A stretch of DNA of 64,000 nt. It comes from Kalmusia sp. IMI 367209. Taxonomy: Eukaryota; Ascomycota; Dothideomycetes; Pleosporales; Didymosphaeriaceae. Location: assembly GCA_027946365.1 (NCBI GenBank), contig JAPEUQ010000018.1, positions 186,001 through 250,000 on the forward strand, in the 5' to 3' direction. The translations under genes and the position numbers were made by a program. The notes beneath the pieces were generated by a model. The model was not told the origin of the DNA. It was given only the letters and a program-made list of their open reading frames with translations, and ran no database searches. Position 1 is the first letter of the stretch. Each line of letters begins with the position of its first letter. This document shows positions 1-9,982 of this stretch, piece by piece.

Positions 1-1050
1 CCACCCCTCGCACCCTACCAATCCCTCGCCCAATCCTCGCACCGCATACACGAATCCCTCGCCATCACCACCAATACCCAAGCTTGGCAAAAGCATCCCC
101 GGACACCCCGTCCCCAATCCCTTGCCCACGTGGGCCAGGGCAGCCGCCCGTTGGCCAGCAGCGCGCCAAGGGCGGCGGAACAAGCTTTTGGGCGGCCCGG
201 CTAGCGCGACTGGGCGGGAGCCAAAGCGCACGGGGCGGGGAGAACGTCGCGTGGGGAATCTCTTGCCGGTTGGTAACGGGAAGGTGGGAGCAAGGTCGTG
301 AGGCGCGGGTTTTCTTGGGTGTGGGTCGTGTCGTACGTATATGCACATGCAATGCGTAGCAGATAGTCTGGAAGGGCTGGGATGTGGAGACCGCGCTGCA
401 GTTTTCGGGTGTCGACGGGGTGTGGTGAGTGGTGATAATGCTAGGGGGGGGAACCGCTGTGGAGATGCACTGTGGTGTGTCGCGTGCTTGCTCTTCTGTT
501 GAGGTGCTATTTGGGCGTCAAGATCTGAGTGTGGAGACAGAGAGGAATTGCTACCGTGGTTCTTGCCGATCGGCACTTCCTTCGGGAACATGTTAGACGT
601 TGAACATTCCGTCGTCTATGCCGATGGGTGGTGAAACGTCGGGTGGAGATTGCCCGGCCAGGCGATGGTTCTCTGATCTTGGTAGCTGCGTAAGCTGTGC
701 CACCGTTTGGGGATTTTGGTGACGCGTGATACGTGCAAGGCGGGTTCTTGGTGCATGATGATGATCACTGCTCGGCTGCTCCCTGCGCACAGGAGAGACG
801 TGTTCGCTCATGGATGCAATTTAGAGATCTGGAGTTGTAGCGATTGAGGATATATTATGATAATGATGGTATGCCTGCATGTGCGCAAATGATACGCCGT
901 AATGGATACAAGAAAGCGGAAAATAAAGAAAGCCCAATTCTATGCCATATATCGCAAAACCGTAACATGCACATGAAGCCCAACCCCCGGGTATCTCAAC
1001 TTTTCCTCGTAATCATCGTCTCGCCTCATACTCTAACCGGGACGAACAAT
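1..1050. other. Gene-free left edge
   Basis: No convincing coding region. The first 70 bases are pyrimidine-rich with repeated short 'ccctcgc' words, as in a fungal promoter or UTR, so a gene could lie just outside the window. The short open frames here lack domain-like composition and overlap each other on both strands. The last part is the 3' flank of the phosphate transporter. Confidence 0.5.
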
Positions 1051-2913
1051 TTATGACTTGAAGTGCGGTGCGTTGAGGACGATGCCCATAAGCACACCAC
1101 CAATGGTTCCGGCAACAGGGATGGTCATGATCCAAGAGAACACAAGCAAGCCTACTCGCTGGAAGTTAACTGCCTTGAAAGTGCCGTTGCAAAGACCGAC
1201 ACCAACGGTGGCGCCAGTGATGCACATGGAGGTTGAGACGGGGAGAGAGTATTGTGAGAAGACAAGGACAGTGATGGCGGCGCCCATCTCCATGGAGGAT
1301 CCTATTTTGAATTAGCAAATCGTTTGTGGATCAATGGGGGGATGGAATTTACCTCGCGAAGGAGAGTGGTAGGTGATCTTGTTGCCCATGACCTTCATGA
1401 TGTTGTAACCGTAAGTGATGAGACCAGCGGAGATGGTGGCAGAGAGGACAGCGAGTTGCCAAACGGGGACAGGAGCCTTCTTGTCAGATGCCTCGCCGTA
1501 CATCCAAGCGTGGTAGATAACAGCCCAAGGACCGACGGAATTACCAATGTCGTTGGCACCGTGGGCGAATGAGGCAGTGCAAGCGGTAAGAATCTGGACG
1601 AAAGAGTACACATGCTCGACCTCGTTGGGATACTTCTCGGCGTTGGCATAGACGCGCTCCATGCGAGCACCTTCGGGAGTGCCGTGGATACCAGACTGAG
1701 CGGCGTGGATGTCGTAGTGGAGACCATAGAGAAGACCGGCGACGATCATAGCGGGAAGGCGGATGAGGAACGTCTTCATGTTCTTCTTCTCGTAGATTTC
1801 ACCAGCGCCCATGGGGTTGTTGTGCAGAGTGCGCATAGCCCAGCCGATGGGTCCACGCTTCTGCCTAAGCTTCGCGTGGAACCTGGCCTCACCCTCGGCG
1901 ACCATCTCCTTGTACGTGAGTTGCCTAGACTCTGCGTGGGCAGCAGACTTCTCCTGGTCGATAGGCGCAATCGTGTCCGCTCCACCTTTCTTCAGGTCAT
2001 CGGAACCGCTGAGAGAAGGCGAGCGAGTGCCGGCAGGGAGGTCATCATCCTGGACAACGGCGTAATTGGGAACAACAGCCTGGGCACCTTCGGGGGCGGC
2101 AGGGCGGTTGAACAGAAGAGGGCCCTGTATAGCGTGCCACCACCTGATGTTGGGGTCCTTCTTGATGACCTTGGTGTAGACGTAGGGGACGAAGAAGATG
2201 GCGGAAAGAAGGGCGACGCCGAAACCAGTGCCGAGGGTGACGGAAAGGACGTACCAAGCGGGCTTCTTGTTCAGACCGAGCTTGGGAGAACCTTTGTAGA
2301 CGACGGAAAGCGTGCAAATGGTTCCGGCCACGAGGAAGAAGAAAGGAGCAGTGTAAACACCCCACTTGACGGGATCCCGGCGCATGTGGACAACGACCTT
2401 GATGAGCATGAAGATGCAGGCGCCAAAACCAGCGGCGATGGCGGGAGCCATACCGAGTCCAGCGAAGATGGCACCGAGACCCTTGCCACCGTTCCATCCC
2501 CACTGGACCTTGGCAGCTCCGACAGTTGCAACACCGACACCAGCAATGGACGAGATGAGAGAGTAAGTCGAGGAAACGTGAGCGGAATGTTTCGTGCACC
2601 ACATAACCCAGGTCGAGGCACCAGCGAGCGCACAAGTGAAGGCGAGCATCTGGACGCTGGCATCGCCCTTGAAGGATGCAGGAGGGATGATGCCGTTCTT
2701 GATGGTTTCAGCAGTACGGGCTCCAACGGTGATGGCTCCTACCATCTCGAAGATGGTCCCGAAGACCATGGCTTGGCGGTAGGAGATGGAACGGGAGGAA
2801 ACACTGGTAGCCCAGGCATTGGCGACATCGTTGGCACCGTTGTTGAAGGCATCGAGCATGGCAAAGAAAGTGCCAATGGCGAAGACGTAGTTGTATTCGC
2901 TGAGCACGGCCAT
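1051..2913 (-). CDS. PHO89: Sodium-coupled phosphate transporter (PiT family)
   Basis: High-affinity Na+/phosphate symporter of the plasma membrane, PiT/SLC20 family. Exon 1 is 2913-1353 and exon 2 is 1301-1051; the 51 bp intron (GTAAAT...AATAG) joins SPSR-G-SSMEMGAA, a junction typical of the family. The predicted protein is about 603 residues. The two inverted family signatures are visible: FNNGANDVANAW near residue 24 and FAHGANDIGNSVGP in the C-terminal half, each followed by hydrophobic helices, with a hydrophilic central loop at about residues 270-400. The start at 2913 is the first ATG and begins directly before the first membrane span. The neighbour upstream is more than 1.7 kb away, leaving a long private promoter with PacC-like and CACGTG motifs. 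Function is secure at family level; substrate affinity and pH dependence are inferred from Pho89/PHO-4 homologs. Confidence 0.95.
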
Positions 2914-3252
2914 CTTGACGGTTGGCGCTCGACTGGTCAGTTAGAGAAGGGCGAGCGACGCTTGTCGAAGGAAGCAAGCGAGGATGGGCACAGGCGTGCA
3001 ATTGAATGATTGTGCAGGCTGCAGGAAAAAGGCCAGCATGGGCTCAGCTCAGGTGTTTATACTCGAAGCCCCGAAGGTTGCAGCATTCACGTTTACTAGG
3101 ACAGCCAATCAGAACCCCAGCTTCCGACATGTGCAGTGCGCAGGCAAACCAGGTCCCCCGTAGCGGGCAATGACTTTTCACGCCTACCAGAAGCATATTC
3201 TGGATCCATTGACGGCCCCTCGCGCTCAGTGTAGAGGAAGCTCCGCAAGCCA

Positions 3253-3305
3253 GCCAAGTCGTGTTGCCTCTGGGCGGAGCGGCTTAGCGACTTGGGCCTC
3301 TTGGC
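3253..3305. promoter_or_regulatory. Pair of PacC-type GCCAAG motifs
   Basis: GCCAAG lies at 3253-3258 (+) and its complement CTTGGC at 3300-3305, about 340-390 bp before the PHO89 start. GCCARG is the consensus of the alkaline-pH regulator PacC/Rim101. Hexamers are frequent by chance, so function is inferred only from the pairing and from the known alkaline induction of Pho89-type symporters. Confidence 0.3.
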
Positions 3306-3980
3306 GTGGGACGGGCTATACTCACCAATCGCATTGCTTCCCCAGACAACGTGGTCCCCCCAAAAAGGATATTCCACCGGGGCTGTCGAACACATGCGGC
3401 CTTCACCTCTACAAGAGAGCAGATGTCACGGAGAACGCGAGTATGTAGCCCGCACGCTACTCGCTGGTTGGATACGTTGGTCAATAGGAAGCTCGAGGAG
3501 CCTGAAAAGACGCCTGCCAATGCGCGCCAGCGAGCACCTTCTTCGCGGATCATGCCAGGAAGATGGCGCACCGTGACAGCGGATGCGCCTGATGTCGTTC
3601 GTTCGTGGAGACGCCGCGCCCTGGTGCCCGGATCACCTCCCCTGGCTCTTTACATAAGCACAGCCTTCCCCAAGCTTGTTCGGCGCAAGCGTCATCCAAG
3701 ACCGCTTCTTTCACTATGTCTGGTGAGGATCGTGGCGATTTCCAGTGCGTCTCTAGGCATACGTATCAAGAGGCAGATCTCACAAAAGGAGTGCCAACCA
3801 TTCGTCACTGAAGGGCAGAGATGGCGAGTGTGTCGCAAATATCGAGAACGGCAGTCGGTAGGCTCCAGCACGAAATGACACATAACTGCGCGATTTCGAA
3901 TGTGGTGAAAGGCCTCCACGCCACATTCAATGTTTCACAGCTGACAGCCGCGGCCGGGCCTAAAGCGCCTCCGTCTCCCC

Positions 3981-3986
3981 CACGTG
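3981..3986. promoter_or_regulatory. CACGTG E-box upstream of PHO89
   Basis: Palindromic CACGTG, the core site of bHLH factors such as Pho4/NUC-1, about 1.07 kb upstream of PHO89. A second copy is at 4494-4499. It is distant, so its function is uncertain. Confidence 0.25.
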
Positions 3987-4493
3987 CTTGCTGAGCTCCG
4001 GCCCTCCTTGGAGGTAATCATCCTCACGACGCGCTGGTGCCGTGTAGCCGAGTGGCAATGTCCGAGTGGGGCTGGGTTGGGTGATGTTCTCGAGATTCGA
4101 AGATGATACTCGCGCGTATGAACAGATGAACAGATGAAGTCGAGTTATGCTTGGGACGAGGAAGCTTAGTACGAAGTCTACAAATACCCGTGGTCGCACA
4201 AGAAGGCAAGGCGGGCGCTTGCGTATTGTTGACTTGGCTTCGTCCAACGTCGTTGTTTTAAGCTCGTGAGGCCTGTTCGTAGCCGTTCGGCGTGCATTTG
4301 GCCTCAGATCTGGGTTTGTTGCTGAGCAGCGCTCCCCACAGTCCAAACGGTCGCATATATTGCGAACTTATAGGGCTGACCTCTATTGTCCGCGCTTTCC
4401 ATCTTTGATATTTCTCCCATAACTACTCAAAACCACCAGGCTGGATCTGTACATATGTGGATTGGCAATGCTATCAGCTCTGCTCAGCCTTGG

Positions 4494-4499
4494 CACGTG
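4494..4499. promoter_or_regulatory. Second CACGTG E-box upstream of PHO89
   Basis: Second CACGTG in the PHO89 upstream region, about 1.6 kb from the start codon and about 190 bp from the CWC21 stop. The same caveat applies: a six-base palindrome is weak evidence alone. Confidence 0.2.
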
Positions 4500-4688
4500 T
4501 CGCTTCCTGGTGTTGAGCTGACGACTACACATTCAAATTAGCAATCAGTGTTCGTAACAGTTCAATCCGGCGAGTGCGCGTCAGGCCATTTGCTTTTTTT
4601 TTATCAGGAAGTGATTCAATGGTAATAAAGTTTCAAGGGTATTAGTCGACGCCGTCGAACGCCACTAAATGTTGCGGGTTTTACAGCA

Positions 4689-5346
4689 TCACTCCGAGTC
4701 GTCTCGATAGCGGCGCGCCTCCTTGGCTTTCTGCAGCTGATCCTCATCTTCCCGCTCTCGTTGCGCCAGCGATTCTCTTAAGCGTTCTTCCTGCTTCCGC
4801 CAATGGCTTCCCTCCTCGTAGTCCTCAGAAATCCCCAAAGCCTTCCGCAGCCTTTCACTTTCTTCGATCTTGGCCTATGAATTCGATCAGTGCGTGTCAT
4901 GCAATGCGTCTCTTGGGGTCATTCACCTTGGCCAGGTCGTGTACTTGGTGGGATTTCAGGTTGCGTGCATTCGGGCCTGCGTCCTTTCCTGCCTTGCGCT
5001 CTTCTTCAAGCTTTTTGCGCAGGGCATCGCAGCGGTCGTCGATCTCATCATCCTCAACGCTGCTTTGGGGTAAGTCTGGTGAAAATATAGCTGCAATGCC
5101 GCAGGATTTCGCTCACCCTTCGTCTTCGAGCTTGTCGCGTAGCTCTAGCACCTTGACTTCAATCTCGCGCTTGCGGTCATGTTCTAGAATCTCGGGGTCT
5201 GGTTGCCGCTGGCGGTGTTTCGCCTGCTCCCAATCTTTCGAGTATGGTGCAGCCTTTTCGCGCGGTTTTAGGAGCGACCTGTTCTTCTGCACGTATCCGG
5301 AGGTTCCGCTTCCACGAGGTGTAGATAAACCAACATTAGAAGACAT
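4689..5346 (-). CDS. CWC21: Pre-mRNA-splicing factor Cwc21/SRRM2 N-terminal type
   Basis: Small spliceosomal protein of the Cwc21 family, which binds Prp8 and Snu114 in the activated spliceosome. Three exons (5346-5117, 5059-4927, 4874-4689) give 182 residues with frame kept across both introns. The N-terminus MSSNVGLSTPRGSGTSGYV is the family signature. A highly charged cwf21 domain follows (about residues 55-105), containing REIEVKVLELRDKLED and DEIDDRCDALRKKL, and the C-terminal third is charged and probably helical. The length matches filamentous-fungal homologs. It is divergent from CDC123 with only 237 bp between start codons, so the two probably share a promoter. Confidence 0.92.
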
Positions 5347-5583
5347 GTCAATATGTGATTGACAGGGTTAAGTTTGTGTATAAAAGTGATGGAGACGATG
5401 ATGCACTGAATGCGGAGTTACTCTCGGAGGTGAGTTGGCTCGTGCGCTCTTGCCCCGCGAAATCTTTGGGACGGCTTCGCGCAGACTCATCAGTCACCCA
5501 TCCAACACAATGAAGTCATACCTCGACACACCCAACCCGCCTGTTCGCTTCCGCAATCTATCGCCCTTGACATCACGTCCGCC
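5347..5583. promoter_or_regulatory. Shared divergent promoter CWC21/CDC123
   Basis: 237 bp between two divergent start codons of housekeeping genes. No other gene fits, so it must hold both promoters. No TATA box is obvious. Confidence 0.6.
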
Positions 5584-6816
5584 ATGACTTCCTCACTTGC
5601 CAACGCTGCGGAATCTGCCGCGGCGCCTCTGTCTGATCAGCCAAAGCAGTTGCCCTTCCCACCCGTTACCAAACAGCACATCTTAAATTGTTCTTTCCAC
5701 AATTGGCATCCAAAGTAAGCACATGCGATTCTATTTCATTGGAGGAGATAAGGAAGAGAGACTGACATGATTAGGTACCGAGCCATCACACCAAAAGCCC
5801 GCCTTGTACCCCTCCCTGACGCGTTCCTGTCGTATCTACGCGAAGACGGCATCGTGCTGCCACCGGAAGACAACGACAACCCGGAATGGTCTGACGCTGA
5901 CAGTGGCATCTTCTCTGGCGCTGATAACGATGGTGACGATGATGGTCCTGCATATGATCCATCTGCGAATTGGAGGGAGACCCACGAGGCCATCGAGGCC
6001 GTGATCGAGGAGCTAGGCGGCAAGGTGGCTCCGAAGCTGAACTGGTCTGCACCCAAGGATGCGACATGGATCGCGGCAACAAACAGCATGGAGTGTAGAA
6101 CGCCCAACGACATATATTTGCTGCTCAAGTCGAGCGACTTCGTCACCCACGACCTACAGCACGCTTTTGATGACACAGTAGATAATGAACCAACAGAGGA
6201 TAATGCGGCTATCCCCTATCATCTTGTCCTAAGGAAGTGGATCGTTCTTAACCCCTCAGTTGAGTTCCGGTGCTTCGTGCGCAACCGGAAGCTGATCGCG
6301 ATATGCCAACGAGATCTGAACCATTTCGAATTTCTCTTCAAAATGCAAGATAAGCTGCGCCAGACCATCCAGGAGTTCTTCGATGTTAGGCTTCGCGACA
6401 CATTCCCCGATCCTAGCTTCACTTTCGATGTATACGTACCGCCCCCGCACGACCGCGTATGGTTGATGGACTTCAACCCGTGGGCCCTGAGAACCGATCC
6501 CCTTCTTTTCAGCTGGTTGGAATTGTTGACGTTAGAGGAACCGGTCATCACGGAGCCGCAAGTTGCTGGGGAGCAGGATGCAGAATCTGAAGACGATGTC
6601 ATCGACCTGTGGCGGCCCGAGTTCCGCCTTGTCCGCCGGGACGATCCAGAAGCTTATGGTTTCACGACTCCACAGTACAGCGCGCATAAGCTGCCGAGAG
6701 ACGTGGTAGATGCGAGCAGGGGAGGGGAGGGTATGATGCGGGAATTCGCACACCAGTGGAAGGAGGCTCAGAGGCTTGCAGAGCAACAAAGGAATGAGGA
6801 CAGTGAAGATGATTAG
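5584..6816 (+). CDS. CDC123: Cdc123 family eIF2 assembly chaperone
   Basis: D123/Cdc123 protein, an ATP-grasp-like factor that helps assemble eIF2 by bringing the gamma subunit to the alpha subunit. Exon 1 is 5584-5714, a 60 bp intron follows, and exon 2 is 5775-6816, giving 390 residues. Recognisable blocks are [10 protein letters not shown] at the exon junction, [31 protein letters not shown], and [17 protein letters not shown], where Asp276 and Asn278 match the metal/nucleotide-binding DxN of the family. An acidic insert (DGDDDG) precedes the core, as in other fungi, and the tail is acidic (NEDSEDD). The ATG at 5584 is the first one and gives the usual short polar leader. Confidence 0.93.
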
Positions 6817-6994
6817 TCAATATTGTTTGAATTTAGCTATCGATAACTACTAGCTATCCAACTGTGTCTGCTTCATCCCAAGTTGAATAGTGAAATGACT
6901 AAGCTCTCGGTAAATTGTTTCGCCGCCCATAGCGAACCTCCGCGTGTCGACTTCACCCCTCCAAGTTGAATAGCGTTCAATTGCGCCCGTAGCC

Positions 6995-9519
6995 ATGGCG
7001 GCCGAAGCGCCGGATCCACGGACGTTTAAGAGCTGGGAAGATGCATTCCAGTTCCCAATCCCCGTGGTGCGCAAGTTGGAGCAGCAGCTGCGTTCCAGCG
7101 CGGACGAGAATCGCGAGAAGCTGCGCTCGCTCGTGGGGTAAGACATGGAATGATAACCTCTTACACCATTCAAAACCTTATTGTTGACATATGATTCAAG
7201 TACGAGTTATCGCAGCCTCCTCGATACCGCCGAAACGATCATCGACATGGAAGTCCGCATGGAGCAGGTCGAGGGAAAGCTCGCGAGGGTCGGACACAAT
7301 TGTAATTCGAGGACGCTAGAGCGAATCACAAACAATGCGGTCAAGATGGACACACAAAAGCGGAGTCGTGGTCAGACTCCCATATAGTAGACTAGTGGTT
7401 CAACAAGCTGACGGAAACAGATCTCGAGCGCTACACGTTCGCTTCGCAACTTGCCGTCCTCCGGAGCTCGCCCGTCGTTATGACACGCCTGATGAAGGGC
7501 GAAGGATCATATCTGCTTATTGCGAAGGTACTGGTCATTTCGCGACTTCTGCACAAAGCGTTGTCACAGTCGGTGAACAAGCCGCCTATCGTGGACCAGC
7601 TATGGGAGCGCCTGCTTTCGGTCCGGAGGAAACTACTGCGGCGGATAGAGAAGCGTATGAGTAGTACTGAGGGGAATAATGTTGAATTGGTGGAGAGTAT
7701 GTGTGCGTATGCTCTTGCGACAAGCTCTACGCCCACGGATGTCCTGCACCATTTCCACAAGCTTCGGTTGGAGAAGATCGTCAAATCGCTGCACCGTGGG
7801 GATGAGGAGCTTGCTAAGCATGGGATTGGCGCCTTGAGATTGTGCATTCAGACTTGTCAGGATACGCAAACAATATTTCCTCGAAGGCTAGCTGAGTCGT
7901 TGGTCAAGCTCAAATCACACCCGCTGGTTCAAGACCCCGACGTCCGCGCCCTGTATGAGCTAAACCTGGATGTACATGACCGCTGGATAGGTGATGAAGC
8001 ACGAAATTATACGCCCTGGCCGCGCCACGATGAGCTACAGAGGAGCGATGCAGAGCGGATACTACACCAATGGTCACGACAAGCCATATCTGCTTTCCTC
8101 AAAGGAACAAAAGCCGCCTTGGAGAAAGAAATCCGGCTAAAAGAAGTGGCGTCACTGAGACAGGAGCTTATCGAGACCTGGATCCTCTCAGGCTCGCGCA
8201 TGGCAGGCGTCAAATCTGCAAACGTGCTCGATGATTTACGAGATACGATGAACAGCCACCTCGAGAACATCGTTCGCCAGCGCTCACAAAATCTCAAAAC
8301 CGTTGTCATAGAGTTGTCGACCGCGCTTGCCTCGCCTTCTCTTACCCAATCGTCCAGTCTCTTTTTATGGGGAACATACCCCAAGTCAGCAGATATATCG
8401 AACGGCGCACAAGCGTTCAAATCGACACTCGTCAACATCCACCAAGGCCGCGATAATTCCGTAGTCGGCATCGTCTCAGCGTTCGATGCCTGGATGAACT
8501 CCGTACTCGAAGTAAAAAGCATCGTGAAGTCGATGAAGGAAGCGCGATGGGACGACACATTTGCCGACGATGTCGATGACTCAGATGATGATGACTTCGC
8601 AGACTCAAAGCAGACGCTCCTCAGCGATGACGATCCACGGCTACTGGAGGACGTTACACAGGAAGCTCTCGCTCACGCGCTGCAGAACTTGGGGAAAAGC
8701 TTCAGCCAAATTGTTGCACAGGTGGCGGAAGAGGAAGAGGAAATCGAAGTACCTAAGGCCTGCTTCGTGCTGAGGGTCACGAGAGAAATTGGAGACCGCG
8801 TCCCGAAGCTCAGATTACAGGATAAAGCGACGCCGCCGGCAACGCCATTCACGCCCGAATTACTCAAGCCTCTGCACCGAGCACTTGCTTTGCACATCGC
8901 TCGGCCATCGACGAACATGTACGCGAAGGCGCTCGCCGCGAGTCTGAAGTCCAGGACCAAAAGTCACATTCTTTGGGAAGGGAATCCGGCGCTGCCGGCC
9001 CAGCCCTCGCCCAGTGCAGTCAGGTATCTCCAGAGCTTGACGAAAGCTATGGCTGCCTATGGGAACGACCTCTGGGCTCCTTTGGCTGTCGAGGCGATCA
9101 AGAATAGCGCTTCCGAGCTTGTCGCGTCGCCCATCAGTGACAATTTGGAATCGCTTCAGAGACTTGGAAAAATTCCTGATGCGGACGAGGGCGTAGGTGA
9201 CCAGGTCAACGGAGACGGTGTGACCGAAGACCACGAAGAAGACGCGAACAAGTCGCAAAATGGAACTACCAACGGGACAAAAGTCGACACGAGTCCTCCC
9301 ACCGCTGAGCTTAGAGATCACAAGCTAAAGCAGGCGCTCTTTGACGTGCTATACATCCAGCGCTTCGTCGGCTCCCCAACGAAGGATGGCGATGCGATCG
9401 ACAAGATTGTAGGTGGCGCGGCTGCTAACGTTCTGGACGACGCTAGCATGGCGCGCTTGAAGAAGAGTGCGGCTGATTATGCGAAGAAGACGTATTTGCT
9501 TTTTGCGCTCTTGGCATAG
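6995..9519 (+). CDS. COG1: Conserved oligomeric Golgi complex subunit 1
   Basis: Subunit of the COG tethering complex for retrograde intra-Golgi vesicles. Exons 6995-7137, 7201-7370 and 7421-9519 join in frame to 803 residues. The N-terminal part carries the Cog1/Vps51-type helical region: TSYRSLLDTAETIIDMEVRM, then EGKLARVGHNCNSR, ERYTFASQLAVL and LLIAKVLVISRLLHKAL. An acidic stretch (DDVDDSDDDDFADS) lies near residue 480, and the C-terminal region is helical. The start at 6995 is the first ATG after a short leader and yields the expected MAAEAPDPRTFKSWEDAF opening. It follows CDC123 by 178 bp on the same strand and is convergent with the PABA synthase gene. Confidence 0.88.
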
Positions 9520-9982
9520 TATAGCGTGGTATAGATACCCTAATCTAGACGGCATGAGTTTTGTTTCTCATGGTTTTGATTCACTCAAAGCGATTTCTTC
9601 CAAGAGTATGAGCTACTGCTTCCATCAAGCTAGCTGTCATATATACGGTTTTGCCGTACTACAACGATTTGTGTTTGAGGTCGACATAAGAGGAGCTGAG
9701 TAGGTTGATATATGTTTCTGTGCATGAGTGAGTAGGTGCAGTATGTGAAGCATCGACTCAAGAACTGTATGGCTAAGAAGAGATCATGATTCAAGCACTG
9801 CATTGAACATCAGCGTGACTTGTGAATGCTTAAGTAAAAATCTCTAGTCTATTGTTTAACGATGGGGTATGAAACATGCTCGCGCACTTCTATGCAGGTA
9901 TATCTGGTATCACTAAAAGAAAAACTCCCAAAGTCTATCCCAAACACCACGTCTACCCAGTTGATGCTTCGACTTCACCGTC
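9520..9982. other. Convergent 3' region COG1/PABA synthase
   Basis: 463 bp between two convergent stop codons. It is AT-rich and shows no coding signal, consistent with two 3' UTRs. Confidence 0.5.

Larger units (their letters stand above)
2914..4688. other. Long intergenic region upstream of PHO89
   Basis: 1.77 kb between the PHO89 start and the CWC21 stop. Open frames here (up to about 190 codons) overlap on both strands and show no recognisable protein. It contains two GCCAAG hexamers near PHO89, two CACGTG motifs further out, and a small tandem repeat of 'gaacagat' near 4120. It is probably regulatory. Confidence 0.5.

Noticed and set aside
1612..3009. 465-codon open frame on the plus strand opposite PHO89
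   Set aside because: It is an antisense shadow of a GC-biased coding region. Its translation is a charged Gly/Asp-rich string with no domain, while the minus strand encodes a clear phosphate transporter.
3306..3878. 190-codon open frame on the plus strand upstream of PHO89
   Set aside because: It overlaps several other open frames on both strands, has an atypical Arg/Ser-rich composition, and has no recognisable family or supporting intron structure.
4043..4115. tRNA-like stretch with TAGCCGAGTGG and ATTCGAAG
   Set aside because: The first part resembles an A box, but the B box lacks the final C and no cloverleaf can be drawn.
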